Shown: positions 1-11,156 of the stretch, one piece after another | How positions within the stretch are numbered: the first letter of the stretch is position 1 | Layout: each line of letters starts with the position of its first letter | Origin: Pseudomonadota bacterium | Lineage (GTDB): Bacteria; Pseudomonadota; Gammaproteobacteria; Burkholderiales; JABEVD01 | Length of the DNA: 64,000 nt | NCBI GenBank assembly: GCA_021835845.1 | Contig: JAKBJU010000008.1 | Coordinates: forward strand, 1-64,000 | Direction: 5' to 3' | The notes under the pieces: generated by a model | What the model saw: the letters and a program-made list of their open reading frames with translations, nothing else | What the model was told of the DNA's origin: nothing | Databases searched by the model: none | Position numbers and translations under genes: made by a program

Positions 1-207
1 ATCAGGACGCTTCTGGACGAGCAGATCAGGCCGGCCCTGATGGGCGATGGGGGAGACCTCGAAATCGTCGGGTTGGAAGGAAACGTCCTTGCCATCCGCT
101 ATTATGGCGCGTGCGGCAGCTGCCCGACTTCGCTTGCCGGAACCCTTTCCGCGATAGGCAATCTGGTCCGCACCATCGAACCCGAAATCGATGTGGTGGC
201 GGTATGA
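1..207 (+). CDS. NifU-like C-terminal domain Fe-S protein (5' truncated)
   Basis: Only the last 68 residues lie in the window; the reading frame is open from base 1 to the TGA at 205-207. The segment has the NifU C-terminal domain pattern: a GDGGDLEIV strand near the start and a GACGSCPTS loop whose CxxC pair holds a bridging [4Fe-4S] or [2Fe-2S] cluster for delivery to apoproteins. The stop overlaps the start of the next gene (ATGA at 204-207), so the two are translationally coupled. A NifU-domain protein next to a Rieske ferredoxin is typical of the end of a suf-type Fe-S assembly operon, but the upstream genes are outside the window, so that is inference. Confidence 0.85.
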   Translation: MRTLLDEQIRPALMGDGGDLEIVGLEGNVLAIRYYGACGSCPTSLAGTLSAIGNLVRTIEPEIDVVAV

Positions 208-524
208 GCGGCTGGAATGACGTGGCAAGACTGGATGAATTCGAGGCGGGGCGCGCGAAGCTTCTCGAAATCGACGGCGCAAAGATCGCAGTCTACCGGC
301 TTCACGACGGATGTCATGCACTGGAAGACATCTGCACGCACGACGGCGGGGAGCTTGCGAGCGGCTGCGTCGAGGGGGAGGAAGTGATTTGTCCCCGGCA
401 CGGCGCGCATTTCTCGATCAGGACCGGGGAGGCGCTCACCGCTCCCGCCTACGAACCTGTCTACAAGTTCCCGGTCAGGGTGGAAAACGGCATGGTGCAG
501 GTCAGGGACGACCGCTGGGATTAG
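204..524 (+). CDS. Rieske-type [2Fe-2S] ferredoxin
   Basis: 106 aa from the ATG at 204, which overlaps the stop of the NifU-like gene; an in-frame upstream extension from 111 exists but would lie inside that gene. The Rieske cluster ligands are clear: CTH (in ICTHDGGEL) and, 16 residues later, CPRH (in ICPRHGAHF), each supplying one Cys and one His. The protein is a single soluble Rieske domain without a signal peptide or membrane anchor, of the size of the ferredoxin subunits of ring-hydroxylating dioxygenases. Here no oxygenase is nearby, and the Fe-S assembly context suggests an electron donor for cluster maturation or another redox task. The precise partner cannot be told from sequence. 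Confidence 0.9.
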   Translation: MSGWNDVARLDEFEAGRAKLLEIDGAKIAVYRLHDGCHALEDICTHDGGELASGCVEGEEVICPRHGAHFSIRTGEALTAPAYEPVYKFPVRVENGMVQVRDDRWD

Positions 525-532
525 TCCTGCAG

Positions 533-562
533 TTTACCGCCCCCGCGCATCTTGCGTATAAT
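533..562 (+). promoter_or_regulatory. sigma70-type promoter of guaB
   Basis: TTTACC at 533-538 (4 of 6 bases of the -35 consensus) lies 18 bp before a perfect TATAAT at 557-562. It ends 26 bp upstream of the guaB ATG, in the 64-bp gap after the Rieske gene. An AGGGGA Shine-Dalgarno sequence precedes the start codon. Confidence 0.7.
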
Positions 563-588
563 GAGAATTTGCGCAGGGGACGAAAACT

Positions 589-2049
589 ATGAAAGTGGTT
601 CAGAAGGCACTAACTTTTGACGATGTTCTGCTCGTGCCGGCGCACTCCACCATCCTGCCCCGGGATGTGACCCTGAAGACCCGGCTCACCCGGGAAATAA
701 GCCTGAACATTCCCCTGCTTTCCGCTGCCATGGACACGGTCACCGAGTCCAGGCTTGCCATCGCGCTCGCTCAGGAAGGCGGGATCGGGATCGTCCACAA
801 GAACATGAGTTCCAGGGCGCAGGCGATGGAAGTCGCCAAGGTGAAGCGCTTCGAGAGCGGCGTGGTCAAGGATCCCATCACGATTTCCCAGGACATGAGC
901 GTGCGCCACGTGCTGGATCTCACGCGCCAGCATAAGATTTCAGGGCTTCCCGTCGTGGACGGAAGCCGCGTCGTCGGCATCATCACGAACCGCGATCTGC
1001 GCTTCGAAACCAATCTGGACCAGCCCATCAGGAACATCATGACGCCCAGGGAGCGGCTCGTGACGGTGAAGGAGGGGGCGAGCCGCGAGGAGGCGATGGC
1101 GCTGATGCACAAGCATCGCCTCGAGCGCGTCCTGGTCGTCGACGACAATTTCGAATTGCGCGGGCTGATCACGGTCAAGGACATATTGAAATCGAGCGAG
1201 CATCCGCTTGCCTGCAAGGACGATCTCGGGCGTCTCAGGGTCGGGGCCGCGATAGGCGTCGGGGAAGGGAGCGAGGAACGGGCGGAGGCTCTGATCGAGG
1301 CCGGGGTCGATGTGCTTGTCGTCGACACCGCTCACGGCCATTCGCAGGGCGTGCTCGATCGCGTCAAGTGGGTCAAGAGGCAGTATCCGAATACCCAGGT
1401 GGTCGGCGGAAACATCGCCACTGCAACCGCCGCGAAAGCGCTGCTTGACCATGGCGCGGACGGGGTGAAGGTCGGGATCGGCCCGGGCTCGATCTGCACC
1501 ACCCGGATCGTCGCGGGCGTGGGCGTGCCTCAGGTGACCGCGATCCAGAACGTTTCCGATGCGCTCAAGGGAACCGGGGTGCCGATGATCGCCGACGGCG
1601 GCGTGCGTTTCTCCGGGGACATTTCCAAGGCGATTGCGGCAGGGGCCGATTGCGTGATGCTGGGCGGACTTTTCGCCGGCACGGAGGAGGCTCCGGGCGA
1701 GATCGAGCTTTTCCAGGGAAGGTCCTACAAATCCTACCGGGGCATGGGGTCCCTGGGCGCGATGCAGCAGGGTTCCAGCGACCGCTATTTCCAGGAAGCG
1801 GAGGCGAATTCGGACAAGCTGGTGCCGGAAGGCGTGGAAGGCCGCGTTCCCTACAAGGGCAGCGTGATCGCCGTGATCCACCAGTTGATGGGCGGTCTGC
1901 GCGCCAGCATGGGGTATCTCGGCTGCGGCACCATAATGCAGATGCACGAACGCGCCGAATTCGTCGAAATCACCTCGTCGGGCATCAAGGAATCCCACGT
2001 CCACGACGTGCAGATCACCAAGGAAGCGCCGAATTACCACATCGACTGA
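589..2049 (+). CDS. guaB: inosine-5'-monophosphate dehydrogenase
   Basis: 486 aa, the usual length for bacterial IMPDH. It oxidises IMP to XMP with NAD+, the committed step of guanine nucleotide synthesis, in the cytoplasm. The N-terminal strand [13 protein letters not shown] is typical; two CBS domains lie at about residues 95-200; the catalytic loop GPGSICTTR carries the active-site Cys303; the mobile flap with its [10 protein letters not shown] segment follows. The start is supported by the promoter and Shine-Dalgarno sequence immediately upstream. guaA follows after a single base, so IMP to GMP is encoded as one unit, as in many proteobacteria. Confidence 0.98.
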   Translation: MKVVQKALTFDDVLLVPAHSTILPRDVTLKTRLTREISLNIPLLSAAMDTVTESRLAIALAQEGGIGIVHKNMSSRAQAMEVAKVKRFESGVVKDPITISQDMSVRHVLDLTRQHKISGLPVVDGSRVVGIITNRDLRFETNLDQPIRNIMTPRERLVTVKEGASREEAMALMHKHRLERVLVVDDNFELRGLITVKDILKSSEHPLACKDDLGRLRVGAAIGVGEGSEERAEALIEAGVDVLVVDTAHGHSQGVLDRVKWVKRQYPNTQVVGGNIATATAAKALLDHGADGVKVGIGPGSICTTRIVAGVGVPQVTAIQNVSDALKGTGVPMIADGGVRFSGDISKAIAAGADCVMLGGLFAGTEEAPGEIELFQGRSYKSYRGMGSLGAMQQGSSDRYFQEAEANSDKLVPEGVEGRVPYKGSVIAVIHQLMGGLRASMGYLGCGTIMQMHERAEFVEITSSGIKESHVHDVQITKEAPNYHID

Positions 2050-2050
2050 C

Positions 2051-4569
<2,519 letters not shown>

Positions 4570-4573
<4 letters not shown>

Positions 4574-4596
4574 CAATATTGTCATTTGCTTATAAT
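4570..4596 (+). promoter_or_regulatory. possible promoter for the 33-codon ORF
   Basis: A perfect TATAAT at 4591-4596 is preceded by TTAACA at 4570-4575, with a short 15-bp spacer. It starts within the last codons of the transpeptidase gene and points to the small ORF at 4654. The -10 is good; the spacing makes the -35 uncertain. Confidence 0.45.
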
Positions 4597-4653
4597 CATT
4601 CCTTAACATTGTCTGCTTAGACTGGTTGCGTTGTCATTCAACCGGAGCGCGAC

Positions 4654-4755
4654 ATGTTTACACAGCAGATTCTGATCGAAATAGCCATCGAGTTCGGTGG
4701 GCTGATGTTCCTCATCCTGATCGAGGAGTGGTTTTTCAATCCGAAGCATTCCTGA
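4654..4755 (+). CDS. putative 33-aa single-span membrane peptide
   Basis: A short open frame with its own signals: a GGAG Shine-Dalgarno seven bases before the ATG and a TATAAT box 58 bp upstream of the start. The peptide starts MFTQQILIEIAIEF, continues as a hydrophobic stretch around GGLMFLILI and ends EEWFFNPKHS, so it could span the inner membrane once. Its last 20 bases overlap, on the opposite strand, the 3' end of the DUF3025 gene. No family is recognised. Such peptides often associate with larger membrane proteins, but nothing here shows a partner. The evidence is only ORF plus signals. Confidence 0.45.
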   Translation: MFTQQILIEIAIEFGGLMFLILIEEWFFNPKHS

Positions 4756-5521
4756 AAGTCCGTCCTTTTCGGAAGTAGCTTTCGTTGTCGTAATAGGCCG
4801 CGCTTTCGTTTTCCGCAGCCCAGCCCGGAACGCCCAGCAGGGGAAGGGGGGAGAAGTCGCGGGTTGAAACGATTCCAGAAAACTGGCTCTCGAATCGCTC
4901 ATCCAGATGTGCGAGCTGTTTCTCGACGGGCCATCCGAAGAAAGACTGGTCGACGGGAAACAGGATGGCGTGGCCGGTAAGGCCGATGAAAGGGGAGAGT
5001 CCCTTTTCGTACAGGCCGTGGCCGAAAATATAACAGCGCATCTCGTCGATGACCTTTTCCCTGTTGTCCCAGAACAGGGATTTCCATTCGAAGGCTTTGA
5101 GCATGCCAGACAGGGGCCTGCTGCTCGATGCGATGATGACGCCAGACTCGTCGAAAAGCGTTGCGATGTCACGCATTCTGCTGCGCCTTTTGTCGGGCTG
5201 GTGGCAGATTTCCTCGAAATGAAGCAGATTGAGGCGGGATTTTGCTTTCGGGAAAGTCATCCAGACCAGGGCGTTGAAGAGGTCGTGCCAGGAATGTGCT
5301 CTCGTCTCCACTTCTCCCCTGAGATAGATCCGCTTCTCGTATCCCAAGGGGGCGCCGCAGTCTTGGACGAATTGTACAGGCAAGCCGTTCGCGTTATGGA
5401 TTGGACCGGCAAGGCGATTCAGTTCTTCGCAACTCGGCCAGTTTTTCCCGGATAGGCGCGCGCACAAGGTGCGAATCGGGAAAAACAGTTCGGATTCGAG
5501 CCGAAGCAGGCTACTTTCCAT
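4736..5521 (-). CDS. DUF3025 family protein
   Basis: 261 aa from the ATG at 5519-5521, which lies inside the 3' end of hpnC (11-bp overlap); a longer open frame to 5641 is a shadow of hpnC. Features that recall the DUF3025 family are a conserved W-H-D-L-F-N-A-L-V-W segment after a YE-I-Y-L-x-G motif, LLHFEE, SRxRD, and HGLYEK followed by GLTGHA. No catalytic function is established for the family. It is the last gene of the long rnf-to-hpnC leftward unit and may be co-transcribed with hpnC. The assignment is from remembered family features, so the name is less certain than the gene. Confidence 0.8.
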   Translation of the reverse strand: MESSLLRLESELFFPIRTLCARLSGKNWPSCEELNRLAGPIHNANGLPVQFVQDCGAPLGYEKRIYLRGEVETRAHSWHDLFNALVWMTFPKAKSRLNLLHFEEICHQPDKRRSRMRDIATLFDESGVIIASSSRPLSGMLKAFEWKSLFWDNREKVIDEMRCYIFGHGLYEKGLSPFIGLTGHAILFPVDQSFFGWPVEKQLAHLDERFESQFSGIVSTRDFSPLPLLGVPGWAAENESAAYYDNESYFRKGRTFRNASD

Positions 5522-6341
5522 CGAAGATCGATCCGGAAAAAAACGCGCTCGGCACGAGCTGCAGCCAGTCGCGGCGTTCGAGCCTGGGGCGGTTGCGAAA
5601 AACGTCCCATCCGGCTTTTTCCAGTTTGTCCAGAATCGCAAGGCCGCCCAGCACGATCAATTTCATTTCCAGGGAGAATCTGCCCTTCATGATTTTCGCA
5701 AGAGGCGCGCCTTCCAGCATCATTTGCCTGGCGCGATCCGCCTGGAATGCCATGAGCGCCTGCCAGGACTGCCCGGCATGCCTTGAGGCGATGTCGCTCT
5801 CCGAAACGCCGTATCGCATCATCTCGTCCTGCGGCAGGTAAATTCTGTCCATGGCGTAATCGATTTCGACGTCCTGCAGGAAATTGATCAGTTGCAGGCT
5901 GGAGCATATCTTGTCCGAATAAAACCTGTTTCTCTCCGAGTCGGCTCCGTAAAGGATCAGAAGCAGGCGTCCCACCGGATTTGCCGATTTTTCGCAGTAG
6001 CTGACGAGCTCGGTAAAATTTTCATAGCGCTTCTTGCCGACGTCCTGAGTGAAGGCATCGAGGAGATCGTGGAAAGGGGTAAGGGGCAGCCCGTATTGGC
6101 TGATGACCGAGGAGAGCGCCGCGAAAAGCGTGGTTTCGGGTTCCTTTCGGCTCCGGATGCTTTCGAGTTCGCGGCGGAATCCGTTCAGGAGGGCGATCCT
6201 TTCCTCCGGACTCCGCTCGCCTTCGTCGGCGAAGTCGTCCGCCTGCCTTGCGAAGGCATAGATCAGGCTCACCGGCCTTCTCACCGATTTCGGCAGGGCG
6301 ATGGATGCGACCGGAAAGTTTTCGTAATGCTTTTCCGTCAC
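5511..6341 (-). CDS. hpnC: squalene/phytoene synthase family protein, HpnC type
   Basis: 276 aa trans-isoprenyl diphosphate synthase fold. It shows both metal-binding Asp motifs, [10 protein letters not shown] near residue 32 and [16 protein letters not shown] near residue 155. In bacteria with the HpnC/D/E route, HpnD makes presqualene diphosphate, HpnC converts it to hydroxysqualene and HpnE reduces that to squalene for hopanoids. The N-terminus (HYENFPVAS with [14 protein letters not shown]) is typical of HpnC rather than HpnD. Neither hpnD, hpnE nor shc is in the window, so the rest of the pathway must be elsewhere. The start overlaps the cheB stop (ATGA). Confidence 0.88.
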   Translation of the reverse strand: MTEKHYENFPVASIALPKSVRRPVSLIYAFARQADDFADEGERSPEERIALLNGFRRELESIRSRKEPETTLFAALSSVISQYGLPLTPFHDLLDAFTQDVGKKRYENFTELVSYCEKSANPVGRLLLILYGADSERNRFYSDKICSSLQLINFLQDVEIDYAMDRIYLPQDEMMRYGVSESDIASRHAGQSWQALMAFQADRARQMMLEGAPLAKIMKGRFSLEMKLIVLGGLAILDKLEKAGWDVFRNRPRLERRDWLQLVPSAFFSGSIFDGK

Positions 6342-7006
6342 GGCCTGTTTTCCAGATGCTGCATGACGCGCCGCGCCATGTCATCGATGGCGACAATTTC
6401 GTCTACGCCCCCCAGTGCAATGGCCTCCCTGGGCATGCCGAAAACCACGCAGCTCGCTTCACTTTGCGCGAAATTGTAGGCGCCGGCCCGCCTCATTTCG
6501 AGCATGCAGGATGCGCCGTCCTTCCCCATTCCGGTGAGGATCACCCCGACTGCGTTTTTTCCGGCCACATTCGCTGCAGAGCGGAAAAGCACGTCCACCG
6601 AAGGGCGGTGCCTGTTCACCGGAGGGCCTTGGCTGAGCTCGGTCACATAATTCGCCCCGGTGCGTTTCAGCAGCAGGTGGGAATGCCCGGGGGCCACATA
6701 CGCATGACCCGGCAGGACTCGTTCGCCGTCAGCTGCCTCCTTGACCCGAATCTTGCAAAGGCCGTCCAGCCGCTCCGCGAAAGGCTTGGTGAAGGCTTCC
6801 GGCATGTGCTGGGAAATCAGTATGCCCGGGCAATTCTCGGGCAGGCCGAGGAGAAAGGTTTTGATCGCTTCGGTACCGCCGGTCGATGCGCCGACGAAGA
6901 TGAGCTTTTCGGTTGTGGCAATCGGATGGATGTTTAGGGGGAGTATGCTGTCCGCAGACAGACTGGGTTGCGCTACTGCAGCGTCAGCTTTGATTTGCGA
7001 GTTCAT
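6338..7006 (-). CDS. cheB: CheB-type methylesterase without receiver domain
   Basis: 222 aa from the ATG at 7006, preceded by a GGGG Shine-Dalgarno and overlapping the cheR end by 23 bp; a 235-aa start at 7045 is possible. The chain is essentially only the CheB catalytic domain: [12 protein letters not shown] (Ser), [10 protein letters not shown] (His) and LTGMGKDGA (Asp) form the catalytic triad that removes methyl groups from, or deamidates, chemoreceptor glutamates. The response-regulator domain of standard CheB (about 120 residues) is absent; a roughly 35-residue low-complexity leader replaces it. Control by CheA phosphorylation is therefore not expected. No receptor, CheA or CheW gene is nearby. 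Confidence 0.9.
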   Translation of the reverse strand: MNSQIKADAAVAQPSLSADSILPLNIHPIATTEKLIFVGASTGGTEAIKTFLLGLPENCPGILISQHMPEAFTKPFAERLDGLCKIRVKEAADGERVLPGHAYVAPGHSHLLLKRTGANYVTELSQGPPVNRHRPSVDVLFRSAANVAGKNAVGVILTGMGKDGASCMLEMRRAGAYNFAQSEASCVVFGMPREAIALGGVDEIVAIDDMARRVMQHLENRP

Positions 7007-7793
7007 AGACGGTTTTTCCCCGCAGCCTGAACAGGCCTGGGACATGATGGAAGCTTTCGGAATGGCCGGCGAACAGCAAGCCGTCCTGACGCAGCAACGG
7101 GGCGAATTTCCTGAGAATGCGCTCCTGGGTGTCTTTGTCGAAATAAATCATGACATTGCGGCAAAAGATTGCATCGAATGGCCCTCGTATGGCCCATCTT
7201 TCGTCCAGCAGGTTGATTTGCCTGAAGGTGATCATTTCCCTGATCTCGGGACGTATTCTCGCCTCGCCGCCGGATTCCTGAATGAAATACTTCTTCAATT
7301 TCTCCCGGGGAAGCTTCTCCAGTTGGGCTGAGCTGTAGATGCCGGTTCTGGCTTTCTCCAGCACGGAAGTGTCGACATCGCTCGCGAGGATGCTGACCGG
7401 TGGACGCATCGTATCGTACAGTTCGGCCATGGTCATCGCCATCGAATAGGCTTCTTCTCCCGTGGAGCTGGCAGCGCACCAGAGGGAAATCGGCGTCTTC
7501 CTGGATTTCACATGTTCGGCCAGAATGGGAAAATGGTGCTCTTCCCGGAAGAAAAAAGTCAGGTTCGTGGTGAGCGAATTGATGAAGGCTTCCCACTCGC
7601 TGCTGTTTCCGCGCTCGAGCAGGGCGATATAGTCTGAAAAGGCAGTGAGCCTGTTTGCCCTCAGACGTTTCGCGAGACGACTGTAGACCATTTCCTGCTT
7701 GCTTTGATTGAGAGAAATCCCGGCATGCGCATGGATCAGTGCGCGAACCCGCTCGAAATCCTGCTGAGTGAAGGTGAATTCCCTGGAGGTCAT
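6984..7793 (-). CDS. cheR: CheR-type chemoreceptor glutamate methyltransferase
   Basis: 269 aa from the ATG at 7791-7793 (ATGA overlap with the DUF1841 stop); an upstream extension to 7886 lies inside that gene. A CheR N-terminal helical domain covers about residues 5-60, and the SAM-dependent methyltransferase domain follows with [15 protein letters not shown] (SAM loop), [14 protein letters not shown] and CRNVMIYF. No C-terminal pentapeptide-binding or TPR extension is visible. It partners with the downstream cheB, giving a methylation/demethylation pair detached from other chemotaxis genes and inserted after nth in the rnf transcription unit. Confidence 0.93.
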   Translation of the reverse strand: MTSREFTFTQQDFERVRALIHAHAGISLNQSKQEMVYSRLAKRLRANRLTAFSDYIALLERGNSSEWEAFINSLTTNLTFFFREEHHFPILAEHVKSRKTPISLWCAASSTGEEAYSMAMTMAELYDTMRPPVSILASDVDTSVLEKARTGIYSSAQLEKLPREKLKKYFIQESGGEARIRPEIREMITFRQINLLDERWAIRGPFDAIFCRNVMIYFDKDTQERILRKFAPLLRQDGLLFAGHSESFHHVPGLFRLRGKTVYELANQS

Positions 7794-8200
7794 CTGGGTA
7801 GCTGCCTGTCCATGCATTCGAAATAAATCGCCTGATCGGGCGGCGTGTTGTGTCTTTGGGAATGCCAGATCATCTCGCCCAGGCATTCCATGACGCGGTG
7901 CAGGGCATCGTGCCGCGATGCGGACTTGGTGAGCAGCCTTTCATAGCGTTCCTTGATTCCGCGAGGCTGGTTTATCGAAAGCTGCTCGGCCACTGCGAGA
8001 TGCAAGCTGAGGTGCAAAAACGGATTTTGTTCCATGGTTTCGGAAAGATCCGGGTCTTCGAGCGCAGCATGGTATTCGGGGTGGGCCAGGATGGCGTCCA
8101 GCGCCATGGTCTCGAGCGGGCTCGTCAGGGTGTTTTCCCTGTGTTTGCGCCAGGTTTCGCAAAAGAACTGCCTGACTTCTTCGCGCGTCGGATTGAACAT
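7790..8200 (-). CDS. DUF1841 family protein
   Basis: 136 aa, about full length for this small family found mostly in beta- and gammaproteobacteria. It begins MFNPTREEVRQFF and contains the conserved core NPFLHLSLHLAVAEQL followed by RHDALHRVMECLGEMIW, both His-rich helices. The family has no proven function. It commonly sits close to nth, as here, one base downstream of the nth stop. The His residues could bind metal, but this is only a guess from composition. Confidence 0.85.
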   Translation of the reverse strand: MFNPTREEVRQFFCETWRKHRENTLTSPLETMALDAILAHPEYHAALEDPDLSETMEQNPFLHLSLHLAVAEQLSINQPRGIKERYERLLTKSASRHDALHRVMECLGEMIWHSQRHNTPPDQAIYFECMDRQLPR

Positions 8201-8201
8201 G

Positions 8202-8834
8202 TCAGACGGCTTTTCCCTGAAATTCGCAAAGGTCCCGGATCAGGCAGGCAGGGCAATCCGGCTTTCTGGCCTTGCAGACATAGCGGCCATGCAGGATCAG
8301 CCAATGATGGGCGTCCTGCCTGAATGGCTTGGGCACCGCCTGCATCAGCGCCTTCTCGACTTCGAGCACGGTTTTTCCCGGAGCGATTCCGGTGCGGTTG
8401 GACACCCTGAAAATATGCGTATCGACTGCGATGACGGGCTCATGGAAAGCGGTGTTGAGGATCACGTTGGCGGTTTTTCGGCCCACGCCGGGCAATGCTT
8501 CGAGTTCCTCCCTGGTTCTGGGGACGTTCCCGTGATGGCGCTCTATGAGCCTTCTGCAGGTCTCGATGATATGCCTCGACTTGGTCTGATAGAGACCTAT
8601 CGTTTTAATGTGTTCCCTGAGGCCTTCGAGCCCCAGTCCGAGCATCTTTTCGGGCGTGTCAGCTACCGCGAAAAGGCCCCTTGTCGCAAGATTCACGCCC
8701 TTGTCAGTGGCCTGGGCCGAGAGGATGACCGCGATCAGAAGCTCGAACGGGGAGCGGTGTTCGAGCTCGGTGGTAGGATGCGGGTTGGCAGCCTTGAAGC
8801 GCTCGAACAGCTCCTGCAAGGTACGTTGATTCAT
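8202..8834 (-). CDS. nth: endonuclease III (DNA glycosylase/AP lyase)
   Basis: 210 aa, standard length. It removes oxidised pyrimidines and cleaves the abasic site in base excision repair. The helix-hairpin-helix LPGVGRKTANVIL contains the catalytic Lys; the catalytic Asp is in VIAVDTHIFR; the C-terminal [4Fe-4S] cluster loop reads C-x6-C-x2-C-x5-C (CKARKPDCPACLIRDLC). The start overlaps the rnfE stop (TCAT on the top strand). nth at the end of the rnf/rsx operon is the same arrangement as in E. coli. Confidence 0.98.
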   Translation of the reverse strand: MNQRTLQELFERFKAANPHPTTELEHRSPFELLIAVILSAQATDKGVNLATRGLFAVADTPEKMLGLGLEGLREHIKTIGLYQTKSRHIIETCRRLIERHHGNVPRTREELEALPGVGRKTANVILNTAFHEPVIAVDTHIFRVSNRTGIAPGKTVLEVEKALMQAVPKPFRQDAHHWLILHGRYVCKARKPDCPACLIRDLCEFQGKAV

Positions 8835-9511
8835 GCACCCTGGAGCAGGTGTTGCGCCACGACAGACCTCGCTGCAGCGCGGCTGTCCAGGTGGTTCTTG
8901 AGGGCGATCAGCATGCCCAGGCCAATGAACGCGCCCGGGGGCAGAATGGCGAGCAGGAAGCCATGGTAGTTCGGGATCACCGTGATGACGAAGGATTTGG
9001 CCGATTCGCCGAACACGAGATCGATTCCCGAAAAGAGCGTCCCCTTGCCGAACAGTTCACGCATTCCTCCCAGAAGCGCAAGAACCAGCGTCAGACCGAG
9101 ACCCATCATCAGGCCGTCGAAGAGGGAGGGCAGCATTTTCTGTTTCGAGGCAAAAGCCTCGGTCCTTGCCAGAACGATGCAATTGGTGACGATCAGGGGC
9201 ACGAAAATGCCGAGCACGAGATAGAGCGGGTGCAGATAGGCTTTCATGGTCAGCTGAATCATGGTCACCAGGGATGCGATGATCAGAATGAAGACTGGAA
9301 TCCTGATTTCGCTCGGCACCAGGTTCCTGATCAGGGAGACGGAAAAATTGCTGAGCGACATGACGATCGCGGTGGCAAGGCCCAGGCTGGCGCCGTTCAC
9401 CACTGAGCTGCTGACTGCTAGGAGCGGGCACATGCCGAGGAGCTGGACCACTCCCGTGTTCTGTTTCCAAAGCCCGTTCCTGGCGATTTCGCCATAGCTG
9501 ACCTCACTCAT
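8831..9511 (-). CDS. rnfE: Rnf/Rsx electron transport complex subunit E
   Basis: 226 aa from MSEVSYGEIARNGLWKQN, whose ATG overlaps the rnfG stop; the longer open frame to 9706 is a shadow. It is a polytopic membrane subunit homologous to RnfA and NqrD, with the motif LLGMCPLLAVSSSVVNG and the hydrophobic PLIVTNCIVLAR that, with RnfA, frames the intramembrane Fe-S centre (the Cys of TNC and of GMCP). The complex couples electron flow between NADH and ferredoxin-type carriers to ion transport. Confidence 0.96.
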   Translation of the reverse strand: MSEVSYGEIARNGLWKQNTGVVQLLGMCPLLAVSSSVVNGASLGLATAIVMSLSNFSVSLIRNLVPSEIRIPVFILIIASLVTMIQLTMKAYLHPLYLVLGIFVPLIVTNCIVLARTEAFASKQKMLPSLFDGLMMGLGLTLVLALLGGMRELFGKGTLFSGIDLVFGESAKSFVITVIPNYHGFLLAILPPGAFIGLGMLIALKNHLDSRAAARSVVAQHLLQGA

Positions 9512-10143
9512 TTGCCTGTCCTTTCTGCGAAAAGGCTCGCCCTGTTTTGAGCGAAATATTCCAGCGCCTTGTGCACCGCCTTGACCACGGCTCTGGGGGT
9601 GATGGTGGCCCCTGTCATGTAATCGAATCTCCCCCCGTCCTTTTTGACGTGCCAGGCCGCCTCCGGGACGGAATCGAGCGAAACATGATCGAAAATCCTG
9701 ATCCACGGGCTTTTGGCGATGTCGATGTAGTCGCCCAGGCCCGGCGTCTCGTTATGGCTGATGACGCGCACGCCCGAAATATCGCCGTTCGCCAGAATCG
9801 CGATGAGGAGCGTGATCTTTCCGCTATAGCCGTCAGGGGCTGTCGCCTCGATCATGACCGCTGCCGGCTTTCCCTTGAGCCTCGCACGATAGGCGATGAC
9901 GGGGGAGGTGTTGCCGAGCAGATCGTTCGGTGCGATTTCTATCGTATCATGAATGATGTCATTGTCCGAAATGCCGGGAGGGAAAACCTGATTGATCAGG
10001 GCAAGCTTTTCTTCCGCTTCGCTTTTGGCAATCAATTCGTGCGTCTTATCGTAGGTCAGTGCGAGCACGGCCGTGACCAGAACGACAAAGCCGAGCATGA
10101 TGAGCGAAGTCCGGAATGAAGTCTGAAACAGGCCTCGCTTCAT
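9508..10143 (-). CDS. rnfG: Rnf/Rsx electron transport complex subunit G
   Basis: 211 aa with one N-terminal membrane span (about residues 13-30) and a periplasmic FMN-binding domain. The motif DYMTGATITPRAVV contains the TGAT sequence, where Thr180 would carry the covalently bound FMN through a phosphoester bond. The upstream NETPGLGD is also conserved in RnfG/NqrC. Position between rnfD and rnfE and ATGA overlaps at both ends fit the standard operon. Confidence 0.97.
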   Translation of the reverse strand: MKRGLFQTSFRTSLIMLGFVVLVTAVLALTYDKTHELIAKSEAEEKLALINQVFPPGISDNDIIHDTIEIAPNDLLGNTSPVIAYRARLKGKPAAVMIEATAPDGYSGKITLLIAILANGDISGVRVISHNETPGLGDYIDIAKSPWIRIFDHVSLDSVPEAAWHVKKDGGRFDYMTGATITPRAVVKAVHKALEYFAQNRASLFAERTGK

Positions 10144-11156
10144 TTCTTTTTCCCGAATACGGCAGGCTGGGTGTAGGCGTCGATCAGCGGCACGCAGATG
10201 TTCATCAGCAGAACTGCAAAAGCCACGCCGTCAGGATAGCCGCCATAGGTGCGGATGGCAAAAGTCAGGAATCCGGCGCCTGAAGCGAAGACCAGCTTGC
10301 CCCTGGGGGTGGTGGGCCCAGTCACGGGGTCGGTCAGGATGAAGAATGCGCAGATCATGGTGGCTCCGGTTGCAAGCTCGAACCAGGGGGAGGCATGATG
10401 CGCAGGATCGATCAGGTGGAATGTCCCGGATACGATGAAAATCGTCGCAATGAAGGCAGCCGGTACATGCCAGCTGATGATTTTCTGCTGCAACAGATAG
10501 AGTCCCCCGGCAAGATAGGCGGCAGCCACCCATTGCCCGCCCGTCCCTCCGATTGCGCCGTAAACGGGCATGCTCATGATCGCAGCCATCGGTTTGTCGA
10601 GATGCAGTTGCGTTTTCAGGGTATCCAGCGGCGTTGCCGAAGTGAAGGCATCGAGTTGGGCGCCCTGCGGCAGGGCATGAAAGAACATGTAGCCGAGCTG
10701 GGACATGAAATCGAGATGGGATTGCGCGATGGACAGCGGAGCGAGCCATTGCGTCATCTGCACCGGGAAGGAAATGATCAGGACGGCATAGCCCACCATG
10801 GCGGGATTGAAGGGATTGCTTCCCAGCCCCCCGTACAGATGCTTCGCGATCACGATGGCGAAAGCCGTGCCTGTCACGATCAGCCACCAGGGGCCCATGG
10901 GTGGAATCGAGAGGGCGAGCAGCCAGGCCGTCAGGAGCGCACTGCCGTCGAGCAGGTAAGGCTTGACCGGCTTTTTCCTGAGCTTGAGCATGACGGCCTC
11001 GAGTGCGAGCGCGGTTGCGCTTGCGAGGGCCATCGTCACCAGAACGGCCGGGCCGAAGAACCAGACGTAGGCCGCGACTGCCGGAATCAGGGCGAGCAGC
11101 ACCTTGGCCATGATTTGGGCAACGCTTGGTGATTTTGCGAGGTAGGGTGAGTTCAT
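10140..11156 (-). CDS. rnfD: Rnf/Rsx electron transport complex subunit D
   Basis: 338 aa polytopic membrane protein of the NqrB/RnfD family. It shows a row of hydrophobic helices, the conserved LGSNPFNPAMVGYAVL and the flavinylation site TSATPLDT, where Thr175 would bind FMN covalently. It works with RnfG to pass electrons across the membrane. Both junctions (with rnfC and rnfG) are 4-bp overlaps. Confidence 0.97.
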   Translation of the reverse strand: MNSPYLAKSPSVAQIMAKVLLALIPAVAAYVWFFGPAVLVTMALASATALALEAVMLKLRKKPVKPYLLDGSALLTAWLLALSIPPMGPWWLIVTGTAFAIVIAKHLYGGLGSNPFNPAMVGYAVLIISFPVQMTQWLAPLSIAQSHLDFMSQLGYMFFHALPQGAQLDAFTSATPLDTLKTQLHLDKPMAAIMSMPVYGAIGGTGGQWVAAAYLAGGLYLLQQKIISWHVPAAFIATIFIVSGTFHLIDPAHHASPWFELATGATMICAFFILTDPVTGPTTPRGKLVFASGAGFLTFAIRTYGGYPDGVAFAVLLMNICVPLIDAYTQPAVFGKKK

